The notes beneath the pieces were generated by a model. The model was not told where the DNA came from, made no database searches, and was given only the letters and a program-made list of their open reading frames with translations. Of a stretch of 20,173 nt of DNA, positions 6,632-14,373 are shown one piece after another. Numbering within the stretch: position 1 is the first letter of the stretch; every line of letters begins with the position of its first letter. The stretch comes from a virus: the IMG/VR virus record IMGVR_UViG_3300030110_000662, positions 5,772 through 25,944 of that record; one strand, written 5' to 3'. Position numbers and translations under genes: made by a program.

Positions 6632-6987
6632 GTAGAACAGGTAAAGCAAAGGGTAGATTAGGTCAGCAAGAGGTGAGAGATAAACTGCTGCAGACCTTTG
6701 ATGAATTTGAAAAGGATGACATAAAGTCTGCCATCATGGGTGAAACAGGGGCAGACATACAGTTCTCTCCTCAAGCTAAGAAGAGATTACCTTTAGCTAT
6801 AGAAGTCAAGAGGCGTAAGGCAGAACTAAAAACTGTGTATAGCTACATTGAACAGGCAGTCAAGCATAACAGTGGAGAGCCTGTGGTATTCTATCGTTCA
6901 GATAAAAGACCTTGGGTTGTAATGATTGGCATGGAACACTATATGGATTTACTTAGGGATTGGAAGATCAATGACAAAAAACTTTAA
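6628..6987 (+). CDS. Small PD-(D/E)XK endonuclease, possibly a Holliday junction resolvase
   Basis: This 119-residue protein has the motif order of small VRR-NUC or resolvase-type nucleases: a helix with GRLGQQEVRD (E15), GADI (D43), IEVKRR (E59-x-K61) and a helix with a glutamine (Q76, YIEQAVKH), then beta strands EPVVFYRSD and WVVMIG. It would cut branched DNA, or DNA generally, during phage replication, in the place of T7 endonuclease I. The start overlaps the preceding nuclease stop (ATGA), and the end overlaps the next gene by 17 bases. Fold assignment is reasonable; resolvase activity is inference from size and position between an exonuclease and nucleotide genes. Confidence 0.7.
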   Translation: MSRTGKAKGRLGQQEVRDKLLQTFDEFEKDDIKSAIMGETGADIQFSPQAKKRLPLAIEVKRRKAELKTVYSYIEQAVKHNSGEPVVFYRSDKRPWVVMIGMEHYMDLLRDWKINDKKL

Positions 6988-7258
6988 GATATGGCACGTT
7001 ACCTCTGGACCTTTCTCAATGGAAAATTCACCAAACTTTTATGATGAAGGGTATGAAGAAGGTTTAGATAGTTTACCTACAAAAACAAACTATCTAGTAT
7101 TAGCTATGATAGAAGAGGATGGTAAACTTAAAGAAAAAGAGTTTTGGTTTCCTGAAGAATGGCAAGCTTATAAATTTAAACATCTTATTAACAGTGAGAT
7201 GGAAGCCTTAGAGGTAAATGAAAATGAAAATATGTGTGAAAATAATGTTGACTTTTAA
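6971..7258 (+). CDS. Unknown acidic protein, 95 aa
   Basis: I do not recognise this protein. It has alternating strands and loops (FKIWHVTSG, TNYLVLAMIEEDG, KEFWFPEEWQAYKFK) and an acidic C-terminus, and no membrane segment. The start at 6971 is preferred because GGAAG lies 4 bases before it and the overlap with the preceding gene is 17 bases; the GTG/ATG-type alternative at 6926 would extend deep into that gene. It belongs to the same run of overlapping genes. Codon use looks similar to neighbours. Confidence 0.65.
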   Translation: MTKNFKIWHVTSGPFSMENSPNFYDEGYEEGLDSLPTKTNYLVLAMIEEDGKLKEKEFWFPEEWQAYKFKHLINSEMEALEVNENENMCENNVDF

Positions 7259-7276
7259 GGGTATTGGAGTATAACT

Positions 7277-7450
7277 ATGAGCTTACGTTTTGAAGTTGTT
7301 CTTACAGTTGAGGTAGATGAGTCTGCCAATTTTTTAGAAGTCATTGAAGACAGTACACTAGAAGTTGTTAAAGAAAAAATATCTGATGCTCTGTATGATG
7401 TTGATGATTTAGAAGTAAATGATATAGATTTGATAAGGAGATTAGAGTGA
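7277..7450 (+). CDS. Unknown acidic small protein, 57 aa
   Basis: This short open frame starts at ATG 7277 with GGAG at 7266-7269, 7 bases upstream, and stops at TGA 7448-7450. The product starts MSLRFEVVLTVEV and is strongly acidic (DVDDLEVNDID near its end), with a likely beta-alpha arrangement. I do not recognise a family. It follows the previous gene after 18 bases, and its stop overlaps the GTG start of mazG as GTGA, which supports that it is translated. Confidence 0.6.
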   Translation: MSLRFEVVLTVEVDESANFLEVIEDSTLEVVKEKISDALYDVDDLEVNDIDLIRRLE

Positions 7451-7764
7451 ACTACGATATGGAATTGTACAGCAAGCAAGTTGAAAAACTTATTATTACT
7501 GAACCAAAGAACAGACTTATGGAAAATGTTTTAGGTTTAGGAGAGGAAGCAGGGGAAGTTCAGGGTAAGATTAAGAAACTTATTAGAGATAAAAGTTTTT
7601 CTAAGTCTGATATTATAAAAGAATTAGGTGACTGTCTCTTTTATGTCACAGCTATTGCTAATTATCTAGACTCTAACTTACAGGAAGTTGCTAATGCAAA
7701 CATGAAGAAACTTCACGACAGGAGAGACAGAAATAAAATACAAGGGTCAGGAGATAACAGATAA
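7447..7764 (+). CDS. mazG: MazG-like nucleotide pyrophosphohydrolase, 105 aa
   Basis: The protein would hydrolyse nucleoside triphosphates to monophosphate and pyrophosphate. The all-alpha NTP pyrophosphatase metal-binding pattern is complete: E33-E34-x2-E37 (GEEAGEVQG) and E59-x2-D62 (KELGDCLFY). The length suits a single-domain phage MazG. I choose the GTG start at 7447 because AGGAG at 7436-7440 lies 6 bases upstream; the ATG at 7459 would be 18 bases away. The stop overlaps the next start as TAATG. In marine phages MazG is often an auxiliary metabolic gene and has been linked to nucleotide pools and ppGpp; the substrate here cannot be read from sequence. Its neighbours (NrdJ and the gp1.7-like protein) fit nucleotide metabolism. 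Confidence 0.88.
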   Translation: MNYDMELYSKQVEKLIITEPKNRLMENVLGLGEEAGEVQGKIKKLIRDKSFSKSDIIKELGDCLFYVTAIANYLDSNLQEVANANMKKLHDRRDRNKIQGSGDNR

Positions 7765-8432
7765 TGCCAAACATATTTACACCAAATCAAGATGAACAAT
7801 TTATAACACCCTTCAGCCCTATCATAGGATACAAAAAACTATCGTCATCTTTTGTAGAGAAACTTAATAACTCTATGAATGATAAACTTGAAGATTGGTC
7901 TGATACTCTAGTCGGTAAAGTCAAGGCAGAATTAAAATTTAATGAGAGTTTAATGGACTCTTTCTTTACAGAAATGAAAGATTTTATAATGAAGTATCAG
8001 TTGAATGCAGAATTGTATACTTCTATGGGTACTAGAGGTTTAGATCCTAACTCTGACTATACTATACAGGCTACAAGTGGTTGGTTTGTCAGGCAGTTTG
8101 AAAACGAATACAACCCTGTTCATATTCATCCAGAAACTATGTTGTCTTGTGTTGGCTATCTTAAACTACCTAAAAATATAGAAAAAGAATGGGAAGAAGA
8201 TTACAAAGATCACCACCCTAGTCACGGACACATACAATTTATGCATGGAACTTCTGTCAGCTATTCAGCAACTAACTTCATGTTTAAACCACAAGTAGGA
8301 GACTTTATTATCTTTCCTGCACACATGTTTCATACTGTGTATCCCTTCAAGACAAAGGGAGAGAGAAGGTCTTTCAGTGTTAATTTTACAGTCCATCAAA
8401 CACCAAAGGAGGCAGTATCCGATGACAAGTAA
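7764..8432 (+). CDS. 2OG-Fe(II) oxygenase family protein (phage TIGR02466-like)
   Basis: This 222-residue protein resembles phage 2-oxoglutarate/iron-dependent oxygenases, which hydroxylate or oxidise a substrate while decarboxylating 2-oxoglutarate. Candidate iron ligands are H120/H122 in NPVHIHPE and H190 in IIFPAHMFHTVYPF; candidate 2OG-binding residues are R201-R202 before SFSVNF. The first ligand motif is HxH rather than the classical HxD, as I recall for this phage subfamily. Strands between them (LSCVGYLKLP, GHIQFMHG) fit the jelly-roll core. The start is fixed by the TAATG overlap with mazG, and the end overlaps nrdJ by 11 bases. The substrate is unknown; a protein, a free nucleotide or a DNA base are all possible. 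Family call good, role open. Confidence 0.8.
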   Translation: MPNIFTPNQDEQFITPFSPIIGYKKLSSSFVEKLNNSMNDKLEDWSDTLVGKVKAELKFNESLMDSFFTEMKDFIMKYQLNAELYTSMGTRGLDPNSDYTIQATSGWFVRQFENEYNPVHIHPETMLSCVGYLKLPKNIEKEWEEDYKDHHPSHGHIQFMHGTSVSYSATNFMFKPQVGDFIIFPAHMFHTVYPFKTKGERRSFSVNFTVHQTPKEAVSDDK

Positions 8433-10332
8433 TGCACTACCAACAGACTACCAACACTTTATTGCCACCTCACGCTATGCACGTTGGCTAGATGAAGAAG
8501 GAAGAAGAGAAACGTGGAGCGAAACAGTAAGCCGTTATGTAGACTACATGGCAGAGCGTACAGGTTTAGACACAGACACTACTGAAGAGATCTGGGATGC
8601 TATACATAACCTAGATGTTATGCCATCCATGAGAGCCTTGATGACTGCAGGTAAAGCATTAGACAGAGACAACACAGCAGGTTATAACTGTAGCTATCTC
8701 CCTGTAGATGACCCCAAGTCTTTTGATGAAGCCATGTACATCCTTCTCTGTGGCACAGGTGTAGGGTTCTCTGTTGAGAGACAGTACATTGACAGACTTC
8801 CTGAAGTGCCTGAGAAGCTCTTTGATAGCCACACTACTATTGTCGTTAGTGATAGCAAAGAGGGATGGGCAAAAGCATTCAGACAGTTGGTTGCTTTACT
8901 GTATGCAGGAGAGATACCTACTTACAACACCAGTAAGATTAGACCTGCAGGTGCTAGGTTAAAAATCTTTGGTGGTAGAGCATCAGGTCCTGCACCTCTC
9001 GTTGACCTATTCAAGTTTACGATCAACATGTTCAAGGGTGCAGTAGGTAGAAAGCTCACAAGCTATGAGTGCCACAGTATCATGTGTAAGATAGGCGAAA
9101 TCGTGGTAGTGGGCGGCGTAAGGCGTTCAGCAATGATCAGTTTGTCCAACTTGTCTGACATACGTATGCGTCACGCTAAGACAGGACAATGGTGGGAAAC
9201 TGCACCACACATGGCATTGTCTAATAACTCTGTAGCTTACACAGACAAGCCTGACTCTGAGACATTCCTAAGAGAGTGGACTTCACTGGTAGAATCTAAG
9301 TCAGGTGAGAGAGGTATCTTCAACAGGGTATCTGCACAGAAGCAAGCTGCTAAAAATGGTAGGAGAAATCCTGACCATGAGTTCGGTACTAACCCCTGCA
9401 GTGAGATCATACTTAGGCCACATCAGTTCTGTAATCTAACAGAGGTTGTGGTGAAGGAGAAGGATACTGATGAAGATTTAATCAGAAAGGTAAGACTTGC
9501 CACTATTTTAGGCACTGCACAGTCTACTCTTACTAAGTTCCCCTATCTCCGTAAGATCTGGCAACACAATACACAAGAAGAAAGACTTCTTGGTGTTAGT
9601 CTAACAGGTATCATGGACAACATGCTGACCAATGGACTGCTAGTCAACATGGACAAGAGACTTCCAAACCTTAAACAAGTTGCCATTGATACAAACAAAG
9701 AGTATGCAGAAAAGTTTAACATTGAACCAAGTACGGCCATCACCTGTGTTAAACCTAGTGGTACTGTATCACAGTTATGCGACAGTGCGAGTGGCATCCA
9801 TGCTAGGCACAGTCAGTACTACATCAGGACTGTACGTGGTGACAACAAAGATCCACTTACAAAGTTTATGATAGATCAGGGTGTACCTAGTGAGCCTTGT
9901 GTGATGAAGCCTGACACCACTACTGTCTTCAGCTTCCCTATGAAATCTCCTGAACGTTCTAGAATGAGAGACTCTATGTCAGCCTTGGAACAACTACGTG
10001 TGTGGTTGATCTATCAAGAGCATTGGTGTGAGCATAAGCCATCCATCACTGTCACTGTTAAAGAAGATGAATGGTTTGATGTAGGTGCATTTGTATTTAA
10101 GAACTTTGACAAGATGTCAGGTGTATCATTTTTACCACACTCTGATCACGTTTATCAACAAGCACCATATCAAGAGTGTACAGAAGAAGAATACAATGAT
10201 ATGATTTCAAAGACAACTAAGCGAATAGATTGGGCTAAACTAAAAGATTTTGAAAAGGGTGACACTACCTCTGGCTCTCAGACAATGGCATGTAGTGGAG
10301 ATTCCTGTGAGATCGTAGATATAGGAGCGTAG
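8422..10332 (+). CDS. nrdJ: Class II (adenosylcobalamin-dependent) ribonucleotide reductase, monomeric type
   Basis: The enzyme converts ribonucleotides to deoxyribonucleotides using adenosylcobalamin, so phage DNA synthesis would depend on host B12. It resembles monomeric RTPR. The active site has N324-P-C326-S-E328 (thiyl-radical cysteine and catalytic glutamate) and the redox pair C90 (GYNCSY) and C337 (QFCNL). VGGVRRSAMISL at 230-241 is typical of the family. A C-terminal pair C624-x4-C629 (ACSGDSC) would be the swinging thiol pair reduced by thioredoxin, spaced as in Lactobacillus RTPR. Length is 636 residues, shorter than Lactobacillus RTPR (739). ATG 8422 has AGGAGG at 8407-8412; an upstream in-frame ATG at 8377 is inside the oxygenase gene and is unlikely. 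The next gene starts one base after the stop. Confidence 0.95.
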   Translation: MTSNALPTDYQHFIATSRYARWLDEEGRRETWSETVSRYVDYMAERTGLDTDTTEEIWDAIHNLDVMPSMRALMTAGKALDRDNTAGYNCSYLPVDDPKSFDEAMYILLCGTGVGFSVERQYIDRLPEVPEKLFDSHTTIVVSDSKEGWAKAFRQLVALLYAGEIPTYNTSKIRPAGARLKIFGGRASGPAPLVDLFKFTINMFKGAVGRKLTSYECHSIMCKIGEIVVVGGVRRSAMISLSNLSDIRMRHAKTGQWWETAPHMALSNNSVAYTDKPDSETFLREWTSLVESKSGERGIFNRVSAQKQAAKNGRRNPDHEFGTNPCSEIILRPHQFCNLTEVVVKEKDTDEDLIRKVRLATILGTAQSTLTKFPYLRKIWQHNTQEERLLGVSLTGIMDNMLTNGLLVNMDKRLPNLKQVAIDTNKEYAEKFNIEPSTAITCVKPSGTVSQLCDSASGIHARHSQYYIRTVRGDNKDPLTKFMIDQGVPSEPCVMKPDTTTVFSFPMKSPERSRMRDSMSALEQLRVWLIYQEHWCEHKPSITVTVKEDEWFDVGAFVFKNFDKMSGVSFLPHSDHVYQQAPYQECTEEEYNDMISKTTKRIDWAKLKDFEKGDTTSGSQTMACSGDSCEIVDIGA

Positions 10333-10333
10333 T

Positions 10334-10705
10334 ATGACTGCAATATATGCTAAAGATGTTTGTTCTATGTGTGGCAACTATCTGGATGATAACTTGAAGT
10401 GTCCTGAATGTCCAGACTGTAAGCCACATCCAGTAGAGGATGCCTTTGAAATATCTGTAAGTGCAGAGGATGAAGATTATGATCCTGTCAACAAGCCACC
10501 TCACTACCTTGTATCAGGTGGAGTAGAATGCATTGACTACATGCGACAGATCTTAGGACTACAGGGTTTCATAGACTATTGTCATGGCAATGTGATAAAG
10601 TATCAGCATCGTTATAAATACAAGGGGAAACCTGTAGAGGATATGGAGAAAGCACAGTACTATCTCAACAAGATGATAGAGGCAATGAAAGAGAAACATA
10701 AATGA
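10334..10705 (+). CDS. DUF3310 protein with cysteine-rich N-terminus, T7 gp1.7 nucleotide-kinase-like
   Basis: The C-terminal part (residues about 50-120) matches the DUF3310 pattern: DPVNKPPHY, then a helix with ECIDYM, GFIDYCHGNVIKYQHRYK, and DMEKAQYYLNKM. T7 gp1.7, a nucleotide kinase, carries the same domain (KPSHY, GYCFGNILKYRLR). The N-terminus has C10-x2-C13 and C23-x2-C26-x2-C29, probably a zinc ribbon, and T7 gp1.7 is also cysteine-rich there. Kinase activity would complement nrdJ and mazG but is inferred from this similarity. Shine-Dalgarno AGGAG at 10323-10327 lies 6 bases before ATG, inside the end of nrdJ. The stop overlaps the next start as ATGA. Confidence 0.8.
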   Translation: MTAIYAKDVCSMCGNYLDDNLKCPECPDCKPHPVEDAFEISVSAEDEDYDPVNKPPHYLVSGGVECIDYMRQILGLQGFIDYCHGNVIKYQHRYKYKGKPVEDMEKAQYYLNKMIEAMKEKHK

Positions 10706-10908
10706 AGTGGAAAAATCTTGAACAAGAGGCGAGAAGCTTTAACAAATCTCGTTGGTCAAAGCCTACACAAAAAGCAAAACCCCTGACAACAAGACGATTC
10801 CTAGCAGGTCAAGCTATGAGTGGTCTTATTGCAAGGGGTCAAACGAATATGAAAGATGTGGCGAGGGAGGCATACTTGTGGGCAGACAGGATGTTGGAAG
10901 AGGATTAG
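10702..10908 (+). CDS. Small conserved phage protein, 68 aa, unknown function
   Basis: The C-terminal two-thirds (RRFLAGQAMSGLIARG, then DVAREAYLWADRMLEE) matches a pattern I know from many small phage proteins that contain an 'xxFAAxALxGLLA ... AxxAYxxADAML' helical pair; no function is known to me. The N-terminus is basic. It starts in an ATGA overlap with the DUF3310 gene and is the last gene of the left block. Its stop codon TAG (10906-10908) shares bases with the stop codon of the large structural gene on the other strand. Confidence 0.75.
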   Translation: MKWKNLEQEARSFNKSRWSKPTQKAKPLTTRRFLAGQAMSGLIARGQTNMKDVAREAYLWADRMLEED

Positions 10909-13900
10909 AGAGCAGGTATTGATAACATCTTTAGTTTATCATCTGTTTCTAAAAATGTTTTAATTACATGAAGTTCTGCTCTGTTCATGTCACCAAAATC
11001 CCCATCAAACTTTAAACTTTCTATCGCTTCGTCTATCTTTTTTGAAGTGTATTTTTGAGACAATTCGTATTGTAAATCTAAGGTATCTGTAGGTCCTGAA
11101 TATTGAAGATATAAAAATGTTTTAGCTAACTCTTTTGCATTAGGTAAAACTTCTTCCCTCCACCACAACCTTTGCCTATCAGTCTCTAACTTTCTAAAAT
11201 TTTTAGACCCAATTAACCTGTCTGACTCTGCTTCTATAATATTAAACAGAATACCATTGTATTCGTTAGCAGACTCTGGTGCAATAACCCTCACTCTTCT
11301 AGCTGCATTAATATTAAACTGATCATAACCCATCATGTTCATAACACGTTGAGTATTTGTCAGTCTTATATTTCTAAACCCTAAAGATTTTGCTGAAGTA
11401 ACATCTGCTTCTCCTGTGGCAGCTTGTTTTAAAGTTTTACCTACAGGTTCTCCAGTAAATAATGGTATGATGTTGTCTATATAACGAACAGAATCATTGT
11501 ACAATTTGTTGCCTTGATACCTATCTATAGGTCTTGCTTGTTCTCCTCTTACTATACCTGCTAAAGTATTAACAGGTTCTATGAAACGTGTTGTACCAGA
11601 TGCAACTTGTGATACTACTCCACCTGCAGATTTAGTAAACCCTTGCCAAGCTTCAGACATATCTCCTGATAACATACCATCAATCATCTCTGCTATATCA
11701 GTTTGAGTTCTTGTTAAATTTCTAAGGACACCACTTAAAGTAAAGTCTCTACCAATTTGAGCTAATACTTCAGGTGGTACTTCACCCTCTTCAATTCTAT
11801 ATGACATTATCCTAGCTTTGGCTCTGAAATAAGATATAGGATAATCGTACCTTTGAGTAATAACTTCACCACCCATAACATCTTCTTCATACAAACCTAA
11901 ACCTTGTTTTCTTTTTCTAGTTTCATCTTGAACTAAAAAGGAAGCGATTGTCCAAGCTGATGCAGCTTTAGCAATCAGTTGACTTGTAGGTTTATCTTTA
12001 TATAGGCCTGACATTTTACCTACTAAAGATAATCCTGTAGCTTGAAGACCAAAGTCAACAGTGTTATTAAAGAATCTTCCAAAAGGTATCATCAAACCTA
12101 CACCCGGAATATTTCTTGCGTCTTCCATTATACCTGCCATTTGACCTAAAGCACCCTTACCCTTATAAGATTTAGAAAAGATAGCTTCTAAAGTTCTATC
12201 TACTGCTCCTGCTTCTAATGACCTGTACTCTTTTGTTGCCATAAATTTATAAGCATCTTTATCACCGTAAAATTCTGACCAACCTTTACCTGTTGCCGCA
12301 CGTAAAGCTTTATCCATTTGAAAAATAAATTCTTGTGATTTGGTAAAAGAATCTTGCGCTCTTACAAGAGATACAGCTTGTATAGCATCAACAGCATCAT
12401 CTATTCTCAAACCTAAAAGTTTTTGAGATGGAGTGAGCTTACCACCTGTAATAGTTTTAGTTGTATTCTCAACTCCTCCGGGAAGTATTGTAGAAAGTCT
12501 TTGAAGTGCTTCACTGTTTCTTGATAATGCAGATTGAAAAGCATTATAAGTCATTTCAGGATCTAATAGAAGTCTAACCCTATTCATGTTTGATCTAAAT
12601 AAATCACTTGCTATCTTTGTTGCACTCTCACCTTCTTTTTGTTTACCTATTAGTTTTAACATAGTTCCTTTACCTGCATGAAGTACAGATAAGGATATAT
12701 CTGACACAAAATTTAAAGATGCGTTTGATCCCCAACCAATAACATTTAATGCACTTGTAGAGGGATTAGAAACAAGAAGTCTTATCACTCTACCCTGATT
12801 GTTAGTTATGACTTCATTAACTGCTTCCCCTGTAGGAAGTTTGTCGCCTAATCTACCTATCAAAGATTGAGTATCTACACCCCTTCTGTACTCTTTAGGT
12901 AATAAACCTAAACCAACTGCATCATTTATTAAGTTACCTACTGTTAAGTCTTCAATAGAAATACCATTTATTTTAGAACCTTGTGAGGCAGCATTAAGAA
13001 TACGAGCAGAATTATTTATTTTTCTTGCAAAAGTATTAGCAAATTCCTCTACTGTTAATTCCTTTGCCTGTTTTAATTTTGTTCCAGTAGCTTTTTCAAA
13101 AGATGTTATAAATTTCTTAATGTCCTCTGGTTTAGAATCTTTTATTATTTCTGCAATCCAATCACTGTACTTATCATCTTCAAATCTTTTTGACCAAGTT
13201 AAACCTCTCTCTGATGCAATCTGTGCAAAACCTTTTAGAAGTACCTCACCATCTTGTTGATGACCTAAAAGTAAGTCCACAAAAAATTCTGAGTCTAAAT
13301 CTTCTAGCTCTCTTCCACCTGCAACTTTTGTTTTCCACGTACTTGTTTTTTCAACAGTGGTTTTAGCATAGTCTTCCATAGATTTTGATAAAGCATCTAA
13401 AACATCATCTGCTTTTGGAGCTACTACTGCTGATGGCATGGCTGTATCAGAAGTTCCCTTTAATAAAACTCTTCCTATTTGCACTCCACCTATTATAGTA
13501 CTACCAAGAGCCACCATACCAAGAGAAAACTTATCCATGTTATCACGAACACCTGTTTGTATTAAGCCACTCTGATAAATATATTCCATACCTGTATTAA
13601 CTGCTGTATCAAAAGCTACTGCACCACCTATTTCTTTTATGTTTTGAGATGTTCTAAGTTTTTTTAAACCTTTACTATTTATTAGTTGATTTTTATAATC
13701 AGCTAGTTCTTTTGCACCTTTTTGTTGAGCAGATTTTAATTCTTTTTTAAGAACTTTTTCAACAGCTTCTTTAGCTAATTTTTTATCACCAGTTTTTCTT
13801 AATACTTTTTGTCCTTCTTTAAGTGCTAACTTTCTTGCACCTGCCAAAGCTACTCTTACGCCACCACCTGCTACTAACTTGCCAAAGATACCACCTACAA

Positions 13901-14366
13901 TATTAGCAGGATCTAAAATAGCAGTTCTAGTAAAGTCCATAATACCTTCTGCTTTTTCTGCAAAAGTGGTTTCTTTACTAAACAAACCTGCCATGTTCTC
14001 ATAAAGTTCATAGGCAGCACTAGCTTTAGCTAATCTTTCTGGACTTTCTTTTATATCATTAATGTAGTCAATTTCTGTAAGACCTCTTATAGTATTACCA
14101 CCAGATACACCTCTTCTATTATCAAGAAAATCATCTACTATTGTTCTTTTATCTTTATCTTCTACAGCCTGTATTCCATAACGATCAAGCATATAGTCCT
14201 CAATGATATTAAACATAGTATCATTCTCTACCATATCATCTTGAGTATAAGTGCCGACTTCAGGCATTTGATTTTCTACATTACTAGTATTATTTTCTAA
14301 TTCTTGTATAGAAAAACCAACTTTGTTAGGATCTGTATCTAACTCTTGTTCTGTAAAACCTATCAT
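10905..14366 (-). CDS. Large probable internal virion or DNA-ejection protein, 1153 aa
   Basis: I do not recognise a named family with certainty, but size, position at the end of the structural block and composition suggest an internal virion (ejection) or tail-associated protein. Visible parts are: an acidic N-terminus with two copies of a GF(S/T)xQEL motif (residues 2-9 and 17-24); a basic helical stretch (KLALKEGQKVLRK and following, about 180-240); a glycine-rich hydrophobic segment (GMVALGSTIIGG, about 285-305); and IPFGRFFNN near residue 760, followed by helices and a further hydrophobic stretch (AASAWTIASFLV). No lytic-transglycosylase or polymerase motif is evident. The start has AGGTAAG upstream and lies 7 bases after the preceding gene's stop. 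The stop overlaps the convergent gene by 4 bases. Confidence 0.6.
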   Translation of the reverse strand: MIGFTEQELDTDPNKVGFSIQELENNTSNVENQMPEVGTYTQDDMVENDTMFNIIEDYMLDRYGIQAVEDKDKRTIVDDFLDNRRGVSGGNTIRGLTEIDYINDIKESPERLAKASAAYELYENMAGLFSKETTFAEKAEGIMDFTRTAILDPANIVGGIFGKLVAGGGVRVALAGARKLALKEGQKVLRKTGDKKLAKEAVEKVLKKELKSAQQKGAKELADYKNQLINSKGLKKLRTSQNIKEIGGAVAFDTAVNTGMEYIYQSGLIQTGVRDNMDKFSLGMVALGSTIIGGVQIGRVLLKGTSDTAMPSAVVAPKADDVLDALSKSMEDYAKTTVEKTSTWKTKVAGGRELEDLDSEFFVDLLLGHQQDGEVLLKGFAQIASERGLTWSKRFEDDKYSDWIAEIIKDSKPEDIKKFITSFEKATGTKLKQAKELTVEEFANTFARKINNSARILNAASQGSKINGISIEDLTVGNLINDAVGLGLLPKEYRRGVDTQSLIGRLGDKLPTGEAVNEVITNNQGRVIRLLVSNPSTSALNVIGWGSNASLNFVSDISLSVLHAGKGTMLKLIGKQKEGESATKIASDLFRSNMNRVRLLLDPEMTYNAFQSALSRNSEALQRLSTILPGGVENTTKTITGGKLTPSQKLLGLRIDDAVDAIQAVSLVRAQDSFTKSQEFIFQMDKALRAATGKGWSEFYGDKDAYKFMATKEYRSLEAGAVDRTLEAIFSKSYKGKGALGQMAGIMEDARNIPGVGLMIPFGRFFNNTVDFGLQATGLSLVGKMSGLYKDKPTSQLIAKAASAWTIASFLVQDETRKRKQGLGLYEEDVMGGEVITQRYDYPISYFRAKARIMSYRIEEGEVPPEVLAQIGRDFTLSGVLRNLTRTQTDIAEMIDGMLSGDMSEAWQGFTKSAGGVVSQVASGTTRFIEPVNTLAGIVRGEQARPIDRYQGNKLYNDSVRYIDNIIPLFTGEPVGKTLKQAATGEADVTSAKSLGFRNIRLTNTQRVMNMMGYDQFNINAARRVRVIAPESANEYNGILFNIIEAESDRLIGSKNFRKLETDRQRLWWREEVLPNAKELAKTFLYLQYSGPTDTLDLQYELSQKYTSKKIDEAIESLKFDGDFGDMNRAELHVIKTFLETDDKLKMLSIPAL

Positions 14367-14373
14367 ATCTTAC

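Noticed and set aside
8377-8421. N-terminal extension of the ribonucleotide reductase
   Set aside because: It would overlap the oxygenase gene by more than 50 bases and lacks a binding site, while ATG 8422 has AGGAGG upstream.
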